Source of the DNA: Pirellulaceae bacterium
Lineage (GTDB): Bacteria; Planctomycetota; Planctomycetia; Pirellulales; Pirellulaceae
Assembly (NCBI GenBank): GCA_020852965.1
Contig: JADYZV010000020.1
Location: 1 to 64,000, forward strand
Length of the DNA: 64,000 bases
Direction: 5' to 3'
The position numbers and the translations under genes are program-made. Every line of letters begins with the position of its first letter. The stretch's first letter is position 1. Shown here one piece after another: positions 50,321 through 58,092 of this stretch. Below the pieces are notes generated by a model. The model was not told the origin of the DNA and made no database searches. It saw only the letters and a list, made by a program, of their open reading frames with translations.

Positions 50321-51637
50321 CTAGGGTTTGGCGGGTGGCATCAGGTCGGTGGCGGCGCTGATCATCGAGAGCAGACCCGTCGCCAATGCTTCGCGAGCGT
50401 CGGGATAGAAAGTTGACGTGTGCAGCGAGGGAGGTTGTTGCCCAAGTTCCGCAAAACGCTGCATACGCTCCGGAGAAGTAACGCCGAGGCGGTACATCAC
50501 AATGGGCACACCAGCCAAGCCGAATTGGCTGAAGTCCTCGCTGGCCATCAACGGCAGCGCGGGGAGGACGTTCTCGGAGCCTAGAGCCAATCGCAGGCTG
50601 TCGGTGACCAGGGGTGTAAGTTCGGCGTCGTTCTCAAGCGCTGGAGTGCCTTCGATAGTGGTGATGTCAGGTTCGGGGGCTCCGTAGGCCTGGGCAACTG
50701 CAAGGGTTTTTCGCTTGATAGCAGCGAGGAGTTGCTTGCGAACTTCGGGCGCATAGCTGCGCACCGTCAACTGCAACTGGCACGAGTCGCCGATGATATT
50801 GTGTTTGGTGCCGCCGTGGATCGAGCCGATCGTCACCACGGCTGGCTGGCTGGGTTTGACTTCGCGCGAAACGATCGTTTGCAGCGACAGGACCAGCTCA
50901 GCGGCTTGGACGATCGGATCGATCGTGGTTTCGGGTGCCGAGCCGTGCCCCCCTTTGCCCTTGACGGTAATGTCGATGGAATCGACGTTGGCCAATGAAT
51001 AGCCAGGACTAAGAGCGACCTTTCCCGTTGGCGTTTCACTGTCGCAGTGCAGCGCAAGTGCGTATTCGGGTTTGCCAAAACGAGCGAACAGTCCGTCTTC
51101 GAGCATCGCGGTGGCACCCGCAACCCGCTCCTCGGCGGGCTGACCGATCAACATCAGCGTTCCCTGCCACAACGATCGATGCTCGGCAAAGTAGCGGGCG
51201 ACGCCGATCAGATTGGTCATGTGGATGTCGTGGCCACAGGCGTGCATGACGCCGGAGGTGGCGCCTGATGCGGTAACGACGGTTTGCTTCGACGCGTAGG
51301 GGAGCTCGGTCGCTTCGGTCACGGGCAAAGCGTCGAGGTCGGTACGCAGCATGACCGTCGGGCCACTGCCGTTGTTGAGCATAGCGACGACACCTGTGCC
51401 ACCCACGTTTTCCGTTACCGTATAGCCCGCATCCCGCCACGCTTGGCCGACGAACTTCGCAGTGGCCGTTTCATGAAATGACAGCTCGGGGTGCTGGTGT
51501 AAATGGGCATAAGTGTTCAGAAGATCGGGCAACTGCGATTCGATCCACTCGCGCGTCTGTGTCGTTTGTTGTGCGTGTATGGCTGCGCTGGACAGGATGA
51601 GCAGGATGAGGCAACTAGCAAGTGCCATTGATTTCAT
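50321..51637 (-). CDS. Exported M20 family amidohydrolase/peptidase
   Basis: A 438-residue M20D-type metallohydrolase with a signal peptide (LASCLILLILSSAAIHAQ). Metal-site and active-site motifs: HQHPELSFHE, VMLRTDLDALPVTE, MHACGHDIHMTNLIG, LIGQPAEE, and the C-terminal MASEDFSQFGLAGVPIVMYRLG. The lid domain (ITVKGKGGHGSAPETTIDPIVQAAELVLSLQTI) is complete. Such enzymes hydrolyse N-acyl or N-aryl amino acids (amidohydrolase/IAA-hydrolase type). Substrate unknown. The upstream part of the long frame is not family-like, so MKSMALAS at 51637 is the start. Confidence 0.9.
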   Translation of the reverse strand: MKSMALASCLILLILSSAAIHAQQTTQTREWIESQLPDLLNTYAHLHQHPELSFHETATAKFVGQAWRDAGYTVTENVGGTGVVAMLNNGSGPTVMLRTDLDALPVTEATELPYASKQTVVTASGATSGVMHACGHDIHMTNLIGVARYFAEHRSLWQGTLMLIGQPAEERVAGATAMLEDGLFARFGKPEYALALHCDSETPTGKVALSPGYSLANVDSIDITVKGKGGHGSAPETTIDPIVQAAELVLSLQTIVSREVKPSQPAVVTIGSIHGGTKHNIIGDSCQLQLTVRSYAPEVRKQLLAAIKRKTLAVAQAYGAPEPDITTIEGTPALENDAELTPLVTDSLRLALGSENVLPALPLMASEDFSQFGLAGVPIVMYRLGVTSPERMQRFAELGQQPPSLHTSTFYPDAREALATGLLSMISAATDLMPPAKP

Positions 51638-51720
51638 GGTTGATGTCGCTTTCGAAAAGAAACCGCGTTTCAAGGGAGGTCGATAAGCACCCGCACAAAG
51701 TTCATGGGATTTTTCGCTGG

Positions 51721-52953
51721 CTACCAAGGGAGTCGGGCATTGTCGACGATCGTGGGGGCAAGTGGTAGTGCCTGCCAGTCGAGTCGCCCGATCAGGTCGA
51801 CGGCCTGAAGTGGTTCTGGGGCGGCCTGCAGACCGAGCGTCCACGCAAGATAGCCGACGATGCGCTCAGGGGAAACACCGCTTTGACGAAAGGTACTCAA
51901 GCGAGTGTCGCCATGACGCTTGGCCAATCGGCGACCGTCGGGACCAATCATCAGTGGAACATGAATGTACCGCGGTGGCCGCCAGCCGAGATGTCCGAGT
52001 ATAGCCAATTGTCGAAAGGTGCTGAAAATCAGATCGTCGCCACGCACCACTTCGGTGACTTGCATGTCATGATCGTCGACGACAACAGCCAATTGATAGG
52101 CGGGTGTGCAATTCCAGTGGGCGATGGGAAAGTCAGCGCGTTGTTCAGATAAATGCGAATCGGATAAATGCAAATCCGACGGCCGAGCGTCGGGCCACAT
52201 TCTAAAATCCGACGGCGGAGCGTCGGGCCACATTCCAAAATCGGACGGCGGAGCGTCGGGCCACATTCCAAAATCGGACGGCGGAGCGTCGGGCCACATT
52301 CCGCGGGCAATGACGAAGTCTCCGAGTTGCTCGGCGGGGATGGCACGCATGATGCCGCGAAGTTGGTCATTCCATGACGCTTCGCCATCTGCAAATCGCC
52401 ACCGCCATACGAACTTGTCCGTAGACAGCGAGCGCGGGGCGTCGGACTTCTTCGAAGGGCGGCAAGTGCCTGGGTAGACCGGACCCTCGAGCGTTGCGAG
52501 TGAACTTTCGTGCGGAGCGCTGGCCGCTAGCGCAACTTCGGAACGACTACATGTACACCTATAGACGCTTCCATCAGCGATCAACTGTTCGAGAACTTGT
52601 TGATATCTCGCTAGTCGCCGAGTCTGAATGTAGTCGATGCCATGGATCGGAGGTGTCGAATCGCGGACCGATACGGTGTTGTTCATCGCAGCCTCAGGAC
52701 CTGCGTCCCAGTCCAGCCCCAACCAACGCAAGTCATCGATGGTGGACTGCATCCCCCATGGCTTGACTCGCGGCGAATCGATGTCTTCGATCCGTAGTAT
52801 TAGCCTGCCATGCTGTTGCCGAACCGAGAGCCAAGCCAGCAAGAACGAGCGGGCATTGCCCAGATGTAGGGCACCTGTCGGCGATGGCGCCAGCCGCCCG
52901 ACTACCGGCTGAGTCTGCTGGTGGGTAATCGGCTTGGCCACCGAACCACTCAT
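51721..52953 (-). CDS. gluQ: Glutamyl-Q tRNA(Asp) synthetase with repeat insertion
   Basis: A 410-residue truncated glutamyl-tRNA synthetase homologue that attaches glutamate to queuosine of tRNA-Asp. Motifs: VVGRLAPSPTGALHLGNARSFLLAW (HIGH-type), RIEDIDSPRVKP, zinc ligands CTCSRSE...YPGTCR, HWNCTPAYQLAVVVDDHDMQVTEVVRGDDL and KRHGDT (KMSKS region). Compared with the usual ~300 residues it carries an insertion of about 60 residues (repeated MWPDAPPSDFG units from four PR-A copies), between IARG and the catalytic HWN segment. A fifth, degenerate copy lies near 52426. Start overlaps the stop of folA by four bases. Confidence 0.9.
   Translation of the reverse strand: MSGSVAKPITHQQTQPVVGRLAPSPTGALHLGNARSFLLAWLSVRQQHGRLILRIEDIDSPRVKPWGMQSTIDDLRWLGLDWDAGPEAAMNNTVSVRDSTPPIHGIDYIQTRRLARYQQVLEQLIADGSVYRCTCSRSEVALAASAPHESSLATLEGPVYPGTCRPSKKSDAPRSLSTDKFVWRWRFADGEASWNDQLRGIMRAIPAEQLGDFVIARGMWPDAPPSDFGMWPDAPPSDFGMWPDAPPSDFRMWPDARPSDLHLSDSHLSEQRADFPIAHWNCTPAYQLAVVVDDHDMQVTEVVRGDDLIFSTFRQLAILGHLGWRPPRYIHVPLMIGPDGRRLAKRHGDTRLSTFRQSGVSPERIVGYLAWTLGLQAAPEPLQAVDLIGRLDWQALPLAPTIVDNARLPW
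52176..52300 (-). repeat. Four PR-A copies, 33-bp array inside gluQ
   Basis: Copies at 52176-52201, 52209-52234, 52242-52267 and 52275-52300. Period exactly 33 bp, or eleven codons. A decayed further copy (GCGGGGCGTCGGAC) sits near 52426-52446. Confidence 0.94.
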
Positions 52954-53510
52954 GTCGCTTCCCTCCGGCGCATCCAGATTTGGAATTCGGTGGGCCAGTC
53001 GTCTCCATCAACAAACGGGCAGGCTTCACTCGATTTCAACTGCCACTGGTCCCAATCCACATCTGGAAAGTAGGTGTCGCCGGGCACATCCGCCAATACT
53101 CGCGTCAACCAGATGGTCGAGCACCGCGGCGAGGGTTCCGCAAGTGTTTGCCGGTAGACTTCAGCGCCGCCGACCACCATGACTTGACGACCAGGCTCGA
53201 CCAGCTCCGACACTTGGGACAAGTTCTCGGCCACAAAGCACCCCGTAGCGGGCACCGTGGAGCGTGAGCGGGAGAGGACTATGGTCTGCCGGCCTGGCAG
53301 CGGGCGACCAATCGAATCATACGTTTTGCGTCCCATTAGAAGACAGTGCCCCATCGTCATGCGTTTGAAGCGCTGCAAATCGCTACGCAGTTTCCAAGGT
53401 AGCGCATCACCGCGACCGATCACCCCATTGCGACTGACGGCCGCGACCAAGATCCAATTCTGATTCGCAGTAGTAGCTTCGTGGCTATGGTCGTTGGCCG
53501 GCATTTTCAA
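52950..53510 (-). CDS. folA: Dihydrofolate reductase
   Basis: A 186-residue enzyme that regenerates tetrahydrofolate. Motifs: WILVAAVSRNGVIGRGDALPWKLRSDLQRFKRMTMGHCLLMGRKTYDSIGRPLPGRQTIVLSR, VMVVGGAEVYRQTL and DTYFPDVDWDQWQL. The active-site Asp of the LPW-xxxxD segment is present. About 25 extra N-terminal residues, so a slightly later start is possible (MPANDHS, two codons on). Second gene of the thyA-folA-gluQ operon. Confidence 0.94.
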   Translation of the reverse strand: MKMPANDHSHEATTANQNWILVAAVSRNGVIGRGDALPWKLRSDLQRFKRMTMGHCLLMGRKTYDSIGRPLPGRQTIVLSRSRSTVPATGCFVAENLSQVSELVEPGRQVMVVGGAEVYRQTLAEPSPRCSTIWLTRVLADVPGDTYFPDVDWDQWQLKSSEACPFVDGDDWPTEFQIWMRRREAT

Positions 53511-53564
53511 TATTTCCCGTCGGTCGCATTTTTCGAGTGCGGAAGTTGCTCAGGGTACGCGCCG

Positions 53565-54359
53565 CTAGACAGCGACGGGTGCGGAGATGTGCGGATGCGG
53601 GTTGTAGTTGAGCAGTTCGAAATCTTCATACTCAAAATCGATGATCGACGAGCGCGGGCGTAGGATCTTGAGTTGCGGGAGCTCGCGCGGAGTGCGGGTG
53701 AGTTGTAGTTTGGCTTGTTCGAGATGGTTGTTGTACAGATGGACGTCGCCGAACGTATGTACAAAATCGCCGGGCTGCAAGCCGGTGCTGGCGGCCATCA
53801 TCATCGTCAGCAGTGCGTACGAGGCGATGTTGAAAGGAACGCCCAGGAACAGATCGGCGCTGCGCTGATAGAGTTGGCAACTGAGGCGACCATCGGCCAC
53901 GTAGAACTGAAAAAGCAGGTGGCAGGGGGGAAGCGCCATCTGTTCAATATCGGCTACGTTCCATGCATTGACGATCAAGCGACGCGAATCGGGCGTGTCA
54001 CGGATCTGCTGCTGGACTTGTAGGATTTGATCGATGGTCCCACCGTCGGGCTTGCTCCAGCTGCGCCACTGCTTGCCGTAGACAGGGCCTAGCTCTCCGT
54101 CCGCATCGGCCCACTCGTCCCAAATACTGACTCCGTGTCGGTGCAAAAAATCGATGTTGGTATCTCCGCGGAGGAACCACAGCAATTCGACCAAGATGCT
54201 TTTGAGATGGCATTTTTTGGTCGTCAGCATGGGAAAGCCCAACGACAAATCGAATCGCATTTGATGGCCGAACAGGCTGCGCGTGCCGGTCCCTGTGCGG
54301 TCGGTCTTGTCCGTCCCCGCAGCGAGAACTTTATGCATCAGGTCGAGGTAGGATTGCAT
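53565..54359 (-). CDS. thyA: Thymidylate synthase
   Basis: A 264-residue enzyme, the same length as E. coli ThyA. Motifs: [101 protein letters not shown] with the catalytic Cys in PPCH, and [17 protein letters not shown]. Makes dTMP using methylene-tetrahydrofolate; FolA next door recycles the product. ATG 54359 (MQSYLDLM) is the family start. A PR-E palindrome lies just upstream, in the spacer shared with the divergent AIM24 gene. Confidence 0.97.
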   Translation of the reverse strand: MQSYLDLMHKVLAAGTDKTDRTGTGTRSLFGHQMRFDLSLGFPMLTTKKCHLKSILVELLWFLRGDTNIDFLHRHGVSIWDEWADADGELGPVYGKQWRSWSKPDGGTIDQILQVQQQIRDTPDSRRLIVNAWNVADIEQMALPPCHLLFQFYVADGRLSCQLYQRSADLFLGVPFNIASYALLTMMMAASTGLQPGDFVHTFGDVHLYNNHLEQAKLQLTRTPRELPQLKILRPRSSIIDFEYEDFELLNYNPHPHISAPVAV

Positions 54360-54390
54360 GCCGATAGTGATGTAAGGGTGTTGATAATAT

Positions 54391-54484
54391 CCGTGCCCCG
54401 GCCTTGCCATCCGCGCTAGCGAATGACACGAATTCTCGCACGGATGGCAAGGCCGGAGCACGGATGACAGGACGGAAGATGATC
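54391..54484. repeat. PR-E palindromic repeat upstream of thyA
   Basis: Arms CCGTGCCCCGGCCTTGCCAT.. (54391-54413) and its complement (54441-54463) form a 23-bp stem with one mismatch, around a ~27-base loop (GCTAGCGAATGACACGAATT). A tail GGAAGATGATC is shared with the 26.2 kb copy. The rest of the 350-base spacer shows no gene. Confidence 0.75.
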
Positions 54485-54711
54485 TTACTCGCTTCCATGC
54501 ATTCTTACCATCGTCAGGCCAATGGCACAAGCGATTGCAGAATTCGTGAACGACGACGTCAAACTTATGCGTAGCTGCTTATTGCAATTCGGTAGGAGCT
54601 GCGCCCAGAATGAAGCGCAGCCAGGCCAGGACTCCTACTGGCGTGCTACCATATCTTCGCTACGCAGTTATCGCACTCTGTCATCGCCACTCTGTTACTA
54701 AGGAAACAACG

Positions 54712-55614
54712 ATGGGACGCTACACGATCGAAGAGTTCATTCGTCAAACGGCTCAGGATGAGTCGGCCAGGGATTATTTCCAATTGGAAAACGACCGCAT
54801 GCTCGAAGTCAATCTCGATTCGATGGTGTGGATGAAAGCTGGGGCTATGGTGGCTTATGTGGGACAGATCAAATTCACGCGCGAAGGCCTGCTCGAACAA
54901 GGGATCGGTTCGCTGCTAAAACGTAGCGTCACCGGCGAGGGGGCTAAGCTAACCAAAGCCGAGGGGCGTGGACGATTGTATTTGGCCGATAGCGGTAAGA
55001 CGATCAAAATCTTACGTCTGGAGCAGGAGTCGATCTTCGTCAATGGCAGCGATCTGCTCGCCCTAGAGCCGACGGTCAAGTGGGAGATCAAGATGATGCG
55101 CAAACTGGCTGCGGTCGTCTCGGGAGGCTTCTTCAATGTCAAACTCAACGGTTCGGGGTTGGTTGCGATCACCACCCACTTCGAACCGATCACGCTGCTC
55201 GTAAAGCCCGGAGTGCCGGTAAGAACCGACCCCAACGCGACAATCGCTTGGTCGGGCAACTTGACTCCGGCCTTCAAGACGGATGTAAGTCTGAAAAGCT
55301 TTTTCGGACGCGGCAGTGGCGAATCGATTCAAATGGAATTCGATGGCGACGGATTTGTGGTGGTGCAGCCCTATGAAGAGATTAGCCTGCAACATGCCGT
55401 GGGGGGGGAGCGTGCAGAGGGTCCAGTGGCGATCGCTGGTGACTTGAGCGGCTTCTGGCAGGATGCCCAGCGGTCGAGCCATTTGACGAACCTCGTCGAG
55501 TGTCAGCGCGGCGTGGAGCGACTGTCGGAACAGTTGTCGGTTGCTCGGAGTTTCGTTGGCCGCATGCGTGCCTACCAATCGTTCCACCTCGGATTCGTCG
55601 TCGGGACGCAGTAG
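54712..55614 (+). CDS. AIM24 family protein with run-on C-terminus
   Basis: A 300-residue reading frame. The first ~225 residues match the AIM24/TIGR00266-like beta fold (MVWMKAGAMVAYVGQIKF; GRLYLADSGKTIKILRL; GGFFNVKLNGSGLVAITTHFEPITL; TPAFKTDVSLKSFFGRGSGESIQMEFDGDGFVVVQPYEE). The natural family end is close to QPYEE, near 55380. From about 55390 the frame runs on antisense to the methyltransferase gene through a G8 tract (55405-55412 region) and looks non-native. ATG 54712 has a GGAAAC upstream and is the family start. Function unclear; bacterial AIM24-like proteins are poorly characterised. Confidence 0.75.
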   Translation: MGRYTIEEFIRQTAQDESARDYFQLENDRMLEVNLDSMVWMKAGAMVAYVGQIKFTREGLLEQGIGSLLKRSVTGEGAKLTKAEGRGRLYLADSGKTIKILRLEQESIFVNGSDLLALEPTVKWEIKMMRKLAAVVSGGFFNVKLNGSGLVAITTHFEPITLLVKPGVPVRTDPNATIAWSGNLTPAFKTDVSLKSFFGRGSGESIQMEFDGDGFVVVQPYEEISLQHAVGGERAEGPVAIAGDLSGFWQDAQRSSHLTNLVECQRGVERLSEQLSVARSFVGRMRAYQSFHLGFVVGTQ

Positions 55615-56088
55615 ATCGCGGCAGAACAGCCAGCCGCCAGGTTTGCAAACACGCCACATCTGCACCAGCCCCAGAGCGGGTTCAGGAAGATGATGGAGCC
55701 AGCTATTGGACATCACGCCATCGAACAGGTCGTCGGAGAATTCCAACTGTTTCGCGTCGCCGTGATGCAGTTGGATGCGGTGTTCGCATTGGTTGATGGC
55801 GATATTTAACTTGGCCAATTCGAGCATGCTAGTAGCTGCATCGATTGCCACGACGCGACAAAGTCGGAAACGTCGGCAGAGCTCGATGGGAATGAGCGCG
55901 GTTCCCGTGCCGACGTCAAGCACGACACTGTCGTCGGCCGACGGATCGACTGGACCGCGGGAAAGCACATCGGAGGCCAGCAAATCTTCTACAAACGCTG
56001 CATTGACGGCAGCGTGTTCCATCTGGTCATACTCCCGCGCTTCAGCCGGGTCGTTCATGTACTCGGGTTCGAGCGTTCTAGGAAGCAC
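55063..56088 (-). CDS. Class I SAM-dependent methyltransferase with run-on C-terminus
   Basis: A 341-residue frame. Residues 1-235 are a methyltransferase: VVLDVGTGTALIPIELCRRF (motif I), VVAIDAATSMLELAKLN (motif II), GVMSNSWLHHLPEPALGLVQMWRVCKPGGWLFCRDLLRP (motif IV-V), then SDRHWTLCTLPP, the usual end of this family. About 100 further residues antisense to AIM24 follow and show no family pattern. One-base slippage in the C8 run at the junction would stop translation within 10-15 codons in either direction. Substrate unknown. Confidence 0.78.
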   Translation of the reverse strand: MLPRTLEPEYMNDPAEAREYDQMEHAAVNAAFVEDLLASDVLSRGPVDPSADDSVVLDVGTGTALIPIELCRRFRLCRVVAIDAATSMLELAKLNIAINQCEHRIQLHHGDAKQLEFSDDLFDGVMSNSWLHHLPEPALGLVQMWRVCKPGGWLFCRDLLRPDDESEVERLVGTHAANETPSNRQLFRQSLHAALTLDEVRQMARPLGILPEAAQVTSDRHWTLCTLPPHGMLQANLFIGLHHHKSVAIEFHLNRFATAASEKAFQTYIRLEGRSQVARPSDCRVGVGSYRHSGLYEQRDRFEVGGDRNQPRTVEFDIEEASRDDRSQFAHHLDLPLDRRL

Positions 56089-56093
56089 GAGCT

Positions 56094-57110
56094 CTAGCCG
56101 TTGGAGTCCGACGCGGCGGGTGTGCCCAAACGGCTGCTCTCGACCGAAACGGGTGTCTCGTATCCGGGTGAGTCGTATCCGGGTGAGTCGTATCCGGGTG
56201 AGTCGTATCCGGGCGAACTCGATGACTCGCTCGACTGACTTTGCTCGTACTCGCGACTGATGATCGTTGCGAGCTGGAAAGCGTTTCGCAATTCCATCGG
56301 ATTGAAGAACCGTATGTTTCCCGTGTACTGCGATTCGAAGCGATTCTTAAACATTAGCTCGTTCCACGATAGTCCGTTGGCCATGTGCCAGGCAGCGGCT
56401 TGAGCTGTGTTTTGCGGAACTTGTCCAGTTCCGAGCAAACCGCACAGTTGAGCTACACGGGGATCGTTGTTGATGCGTTCGATGGGGACGATCTTGTATT
56501 TCATGCGAGGGTTGGGATCTGTTTTACCGTGCTCCAAGCAGACGCACGGAACGGTCATGGTGCGCTTCTTGTCAGGCTCGATGCGCATCATGCCGCCCAT
56601 CATGCCTCCCATACCTCCCATGCCGCCCATTCCTCCGCCCATACCTCCCATGCCACCCATCATTCCTCCGCCCATGCCTCCCATGCCGCCACCCATGCCT
56701 TGTCCGCCACCCATGCCGCCCATGCCTCCCATGCCTCCTCCCATACCTCCCATGCCACCCATCATGCCGCCTCCCATGCCACCCATGCCTCCCATGCCAC
56801 CCATACCTCCCATGCCGAACTGTCCTAGCACATGAACGGCGCCGAACGCACTAGGAACTGCCACGTTGACCGGCTTGTCTCCTAGGTTCTTGATGACGAT
56901 GGTGGCTTGGGACGCATCCTTGGGGTAGAAATTGACTTCAATTTGGCCTTCATTCATGGCCTGGAACATCTCGACGTCCTGTGCCTCAACGACTTTGTCT
57001 TTGTCTGATTTCTTGTGTCTGGCGGAGGTCTCGGGCTCGGCCGCCCAAACCGATGAAGCGACAACGATAGCCGAAAACAGACTCAGGAATGACCAGGTTT
57101 TGCGATACAT
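56094..57110 (-). CDS. Exported Gly/Met-rich repeat protein
   Basis: A 338-residue protein with signal peptide (SFLSLFSAIVVASSVWAAE). An N-terminal beta-like domain (EGQIEVNFYPKDASQATIVIKNLGDKPVNVAVPSAFGAV) comes first, then about 85 residues of MGG/GGMGGM repeats. The conserved C-terminal part (TMTVPCVCLEHGKTDPNPRMKYKIVPIERINNDPRVAQLCGLLGTGQVPQNTAQAAAWHMANGLSWNEL) looks helical. The tail carries four in-frame 15-bp repeats (SPGYDSPGYDSPGYDSPGYE). The Gly-Met region may bind metal (Met-rich copper sites are known elsewhere) or act as a flexible tether; this is speculative. ATG 57110 marks the signal peptide. Confidence 0.8.
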   Translation of the reverse strand: MYRKTWSFLSLFSAIVVASSVWAAEPETSARHKKSDKDKVVEAQDVEMFQAMNEGQIEVNFYPKDASQATIVIKNLGDKPVNVAVPSAFGAVHVLGQFGMGGMGGMGGMGGMGGGMMGGMGGMGGGMGGMGGMGGGQGMGGGMGGMGGGMMGGMGGMGGGMGGMGGMGGMMGGMMRIEPDKKRTMTVPCVCLEHGKTDPNPRMKYKIVPIERINNDPRVAQLCGLLGTGQVPQNTAQAAAWHMANGLSWNELMFKNRFESQYTGNIRFFNPMELRNAFQLATIISREYEQSQSSESSSSPGYDSPGYDSPGYDSPGYETPVSVESSRLGTPAASDSNG

Positions 57111-57473
57111 AGTTTTCTCTGCTTTTTCTACCAATTCAGGTGTGCACGGCGGCGTGGCAAAGTGAATGGGGTGGCTGGTGAACGAGGTTCCAGCGCGCGC
57201 GATTTCGGGACGAGAACGATTCTATGGTAATCCACGATGGAGCGGCTGTCCAAGGTTTTTTGCGGTACGGGAAAGCCTTCCAGGCCGATTTTTCCATTCC
57301 TGAGGGGAGAATGTGACCGGTTTCACGCTCCTGATGCCGCTCTCCACCCCTCCCCGCTTGCAAACGTGGGTCGGTTTGCTAACCTCTGCCTACGTTTCCC
57401 ATGTTTGGAAGCGGTTTCGACCACTGGTCGGTAGTCGACTATTCTCACCCCACAACTTTTTGAGGAAATCCCC
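57111..57473. other. Spacer between divergent genes
   Basis: Carries the promoters of the Gly/Met-rich gene and fae. No repeat family copy and no gene recognised. Confidence 0.35.
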
Positions 57474-57977
57474 ATGTCGCTATTCGTAGGCGAAGCTCTG
57501 GTAGGCGATGGCAATGAAGTAGCTCACATCGACCTGATGATCGGCAGCAAGACCGGTCCTGTTGGTTCGGCATTTGCCAACGCTCTATGCAATCAGAGCG
57601 AAGGGCACACCAATTTGCTGGCGGTTCTTGAACCCAATCTGCCGGTCAAGCCATCGACCGTGATGATCACCAAGGTCACGATCAAGGGGATGAAGCAAGT
57701 CGTCCAAATGTTCGGCCCAGCTCAGTTCGCAGTGGCCAAAGCGGTTGCCGACCAAGTTGCCGCTGGTGTGATCCCTGCCGATCAGGGCGAAGAGTTGGTG
57801 ATCGTGTGCGGTGTGTTCATTCACCCAGCCGCAGAGGACAACGCCAAGATCTATCAATACAACTACGAAGCGACCAAAGCGGCCATTGCCAATGCAATGC
57901 AGGGCAAGCCGACCGCTCAAGACATGATTGCCAAAAAAGACTCGGCGGCTCACCCCTTCAAGGGTTTCGACGCATAG
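57474..57977 (+). CDS. fae: Formaldehyde-activating enzyme
   Basis: A 167-residue enzyme that couples formaldehyde to tetrahydromethanopterin. Motifs: LFVGEALVGDGNEVAHIDLMIGSKTGPVGSAFANAL (the active-site His is in the HIDLMIG segment), NQSEGHTNLLAVLEPNLPVKPSTVMITKVTIKGMKQ, FGPAQFAVAKAVADQV, VFIHPAAEDNAKIYQYNYEATKAAI. All family features intact, length typical. Strong ribosome site (TGAGGAAA). mtdB follows about 115 bases later, forming a small C1 operon for formaldehyde oxidation or detoxification. Confidence 0.95.
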   Translation: MSLFVGEALVGDGNEVAHIDLMIGSKTGPVGSAFANALCNQSEGHTNLLAVLEPNLPVKPSTVMITKVTIKGMKQVVQMFGPAQFAVAKAVADQVAAGVIPADQGEELVIVCGVFIHPAAEDNAKIYQYNYEATKAAIANAMQGKPTAQDMIAKKDSAAHPFKGFDA

Positions 57978-58092
57978 TGCGTCGATGGCATGCGATCATG
58001 CTCACCGGCTATCACCGTTGCTCTGAGGGCAGGTCACTCCGAGGGCGGTTGAGGGCAAGCAAAATGTTAGACTCGAGCTTGGAGAACGACTA

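Noticed and set aside
52106-52477. Forward-strand frame with repeated DGGASGHI peptides over gluQ
   Set aside because: Antisense reading of the PR-A array; gluQ on the reverse strand is clearly the gene.
56385-56835. His/Ala- and Pro/Met-rich open frames antisense to the Gly/Met-rich gene
   Set aside because: Mirror images of the MGG codon repeats; no start signal and no independent support.
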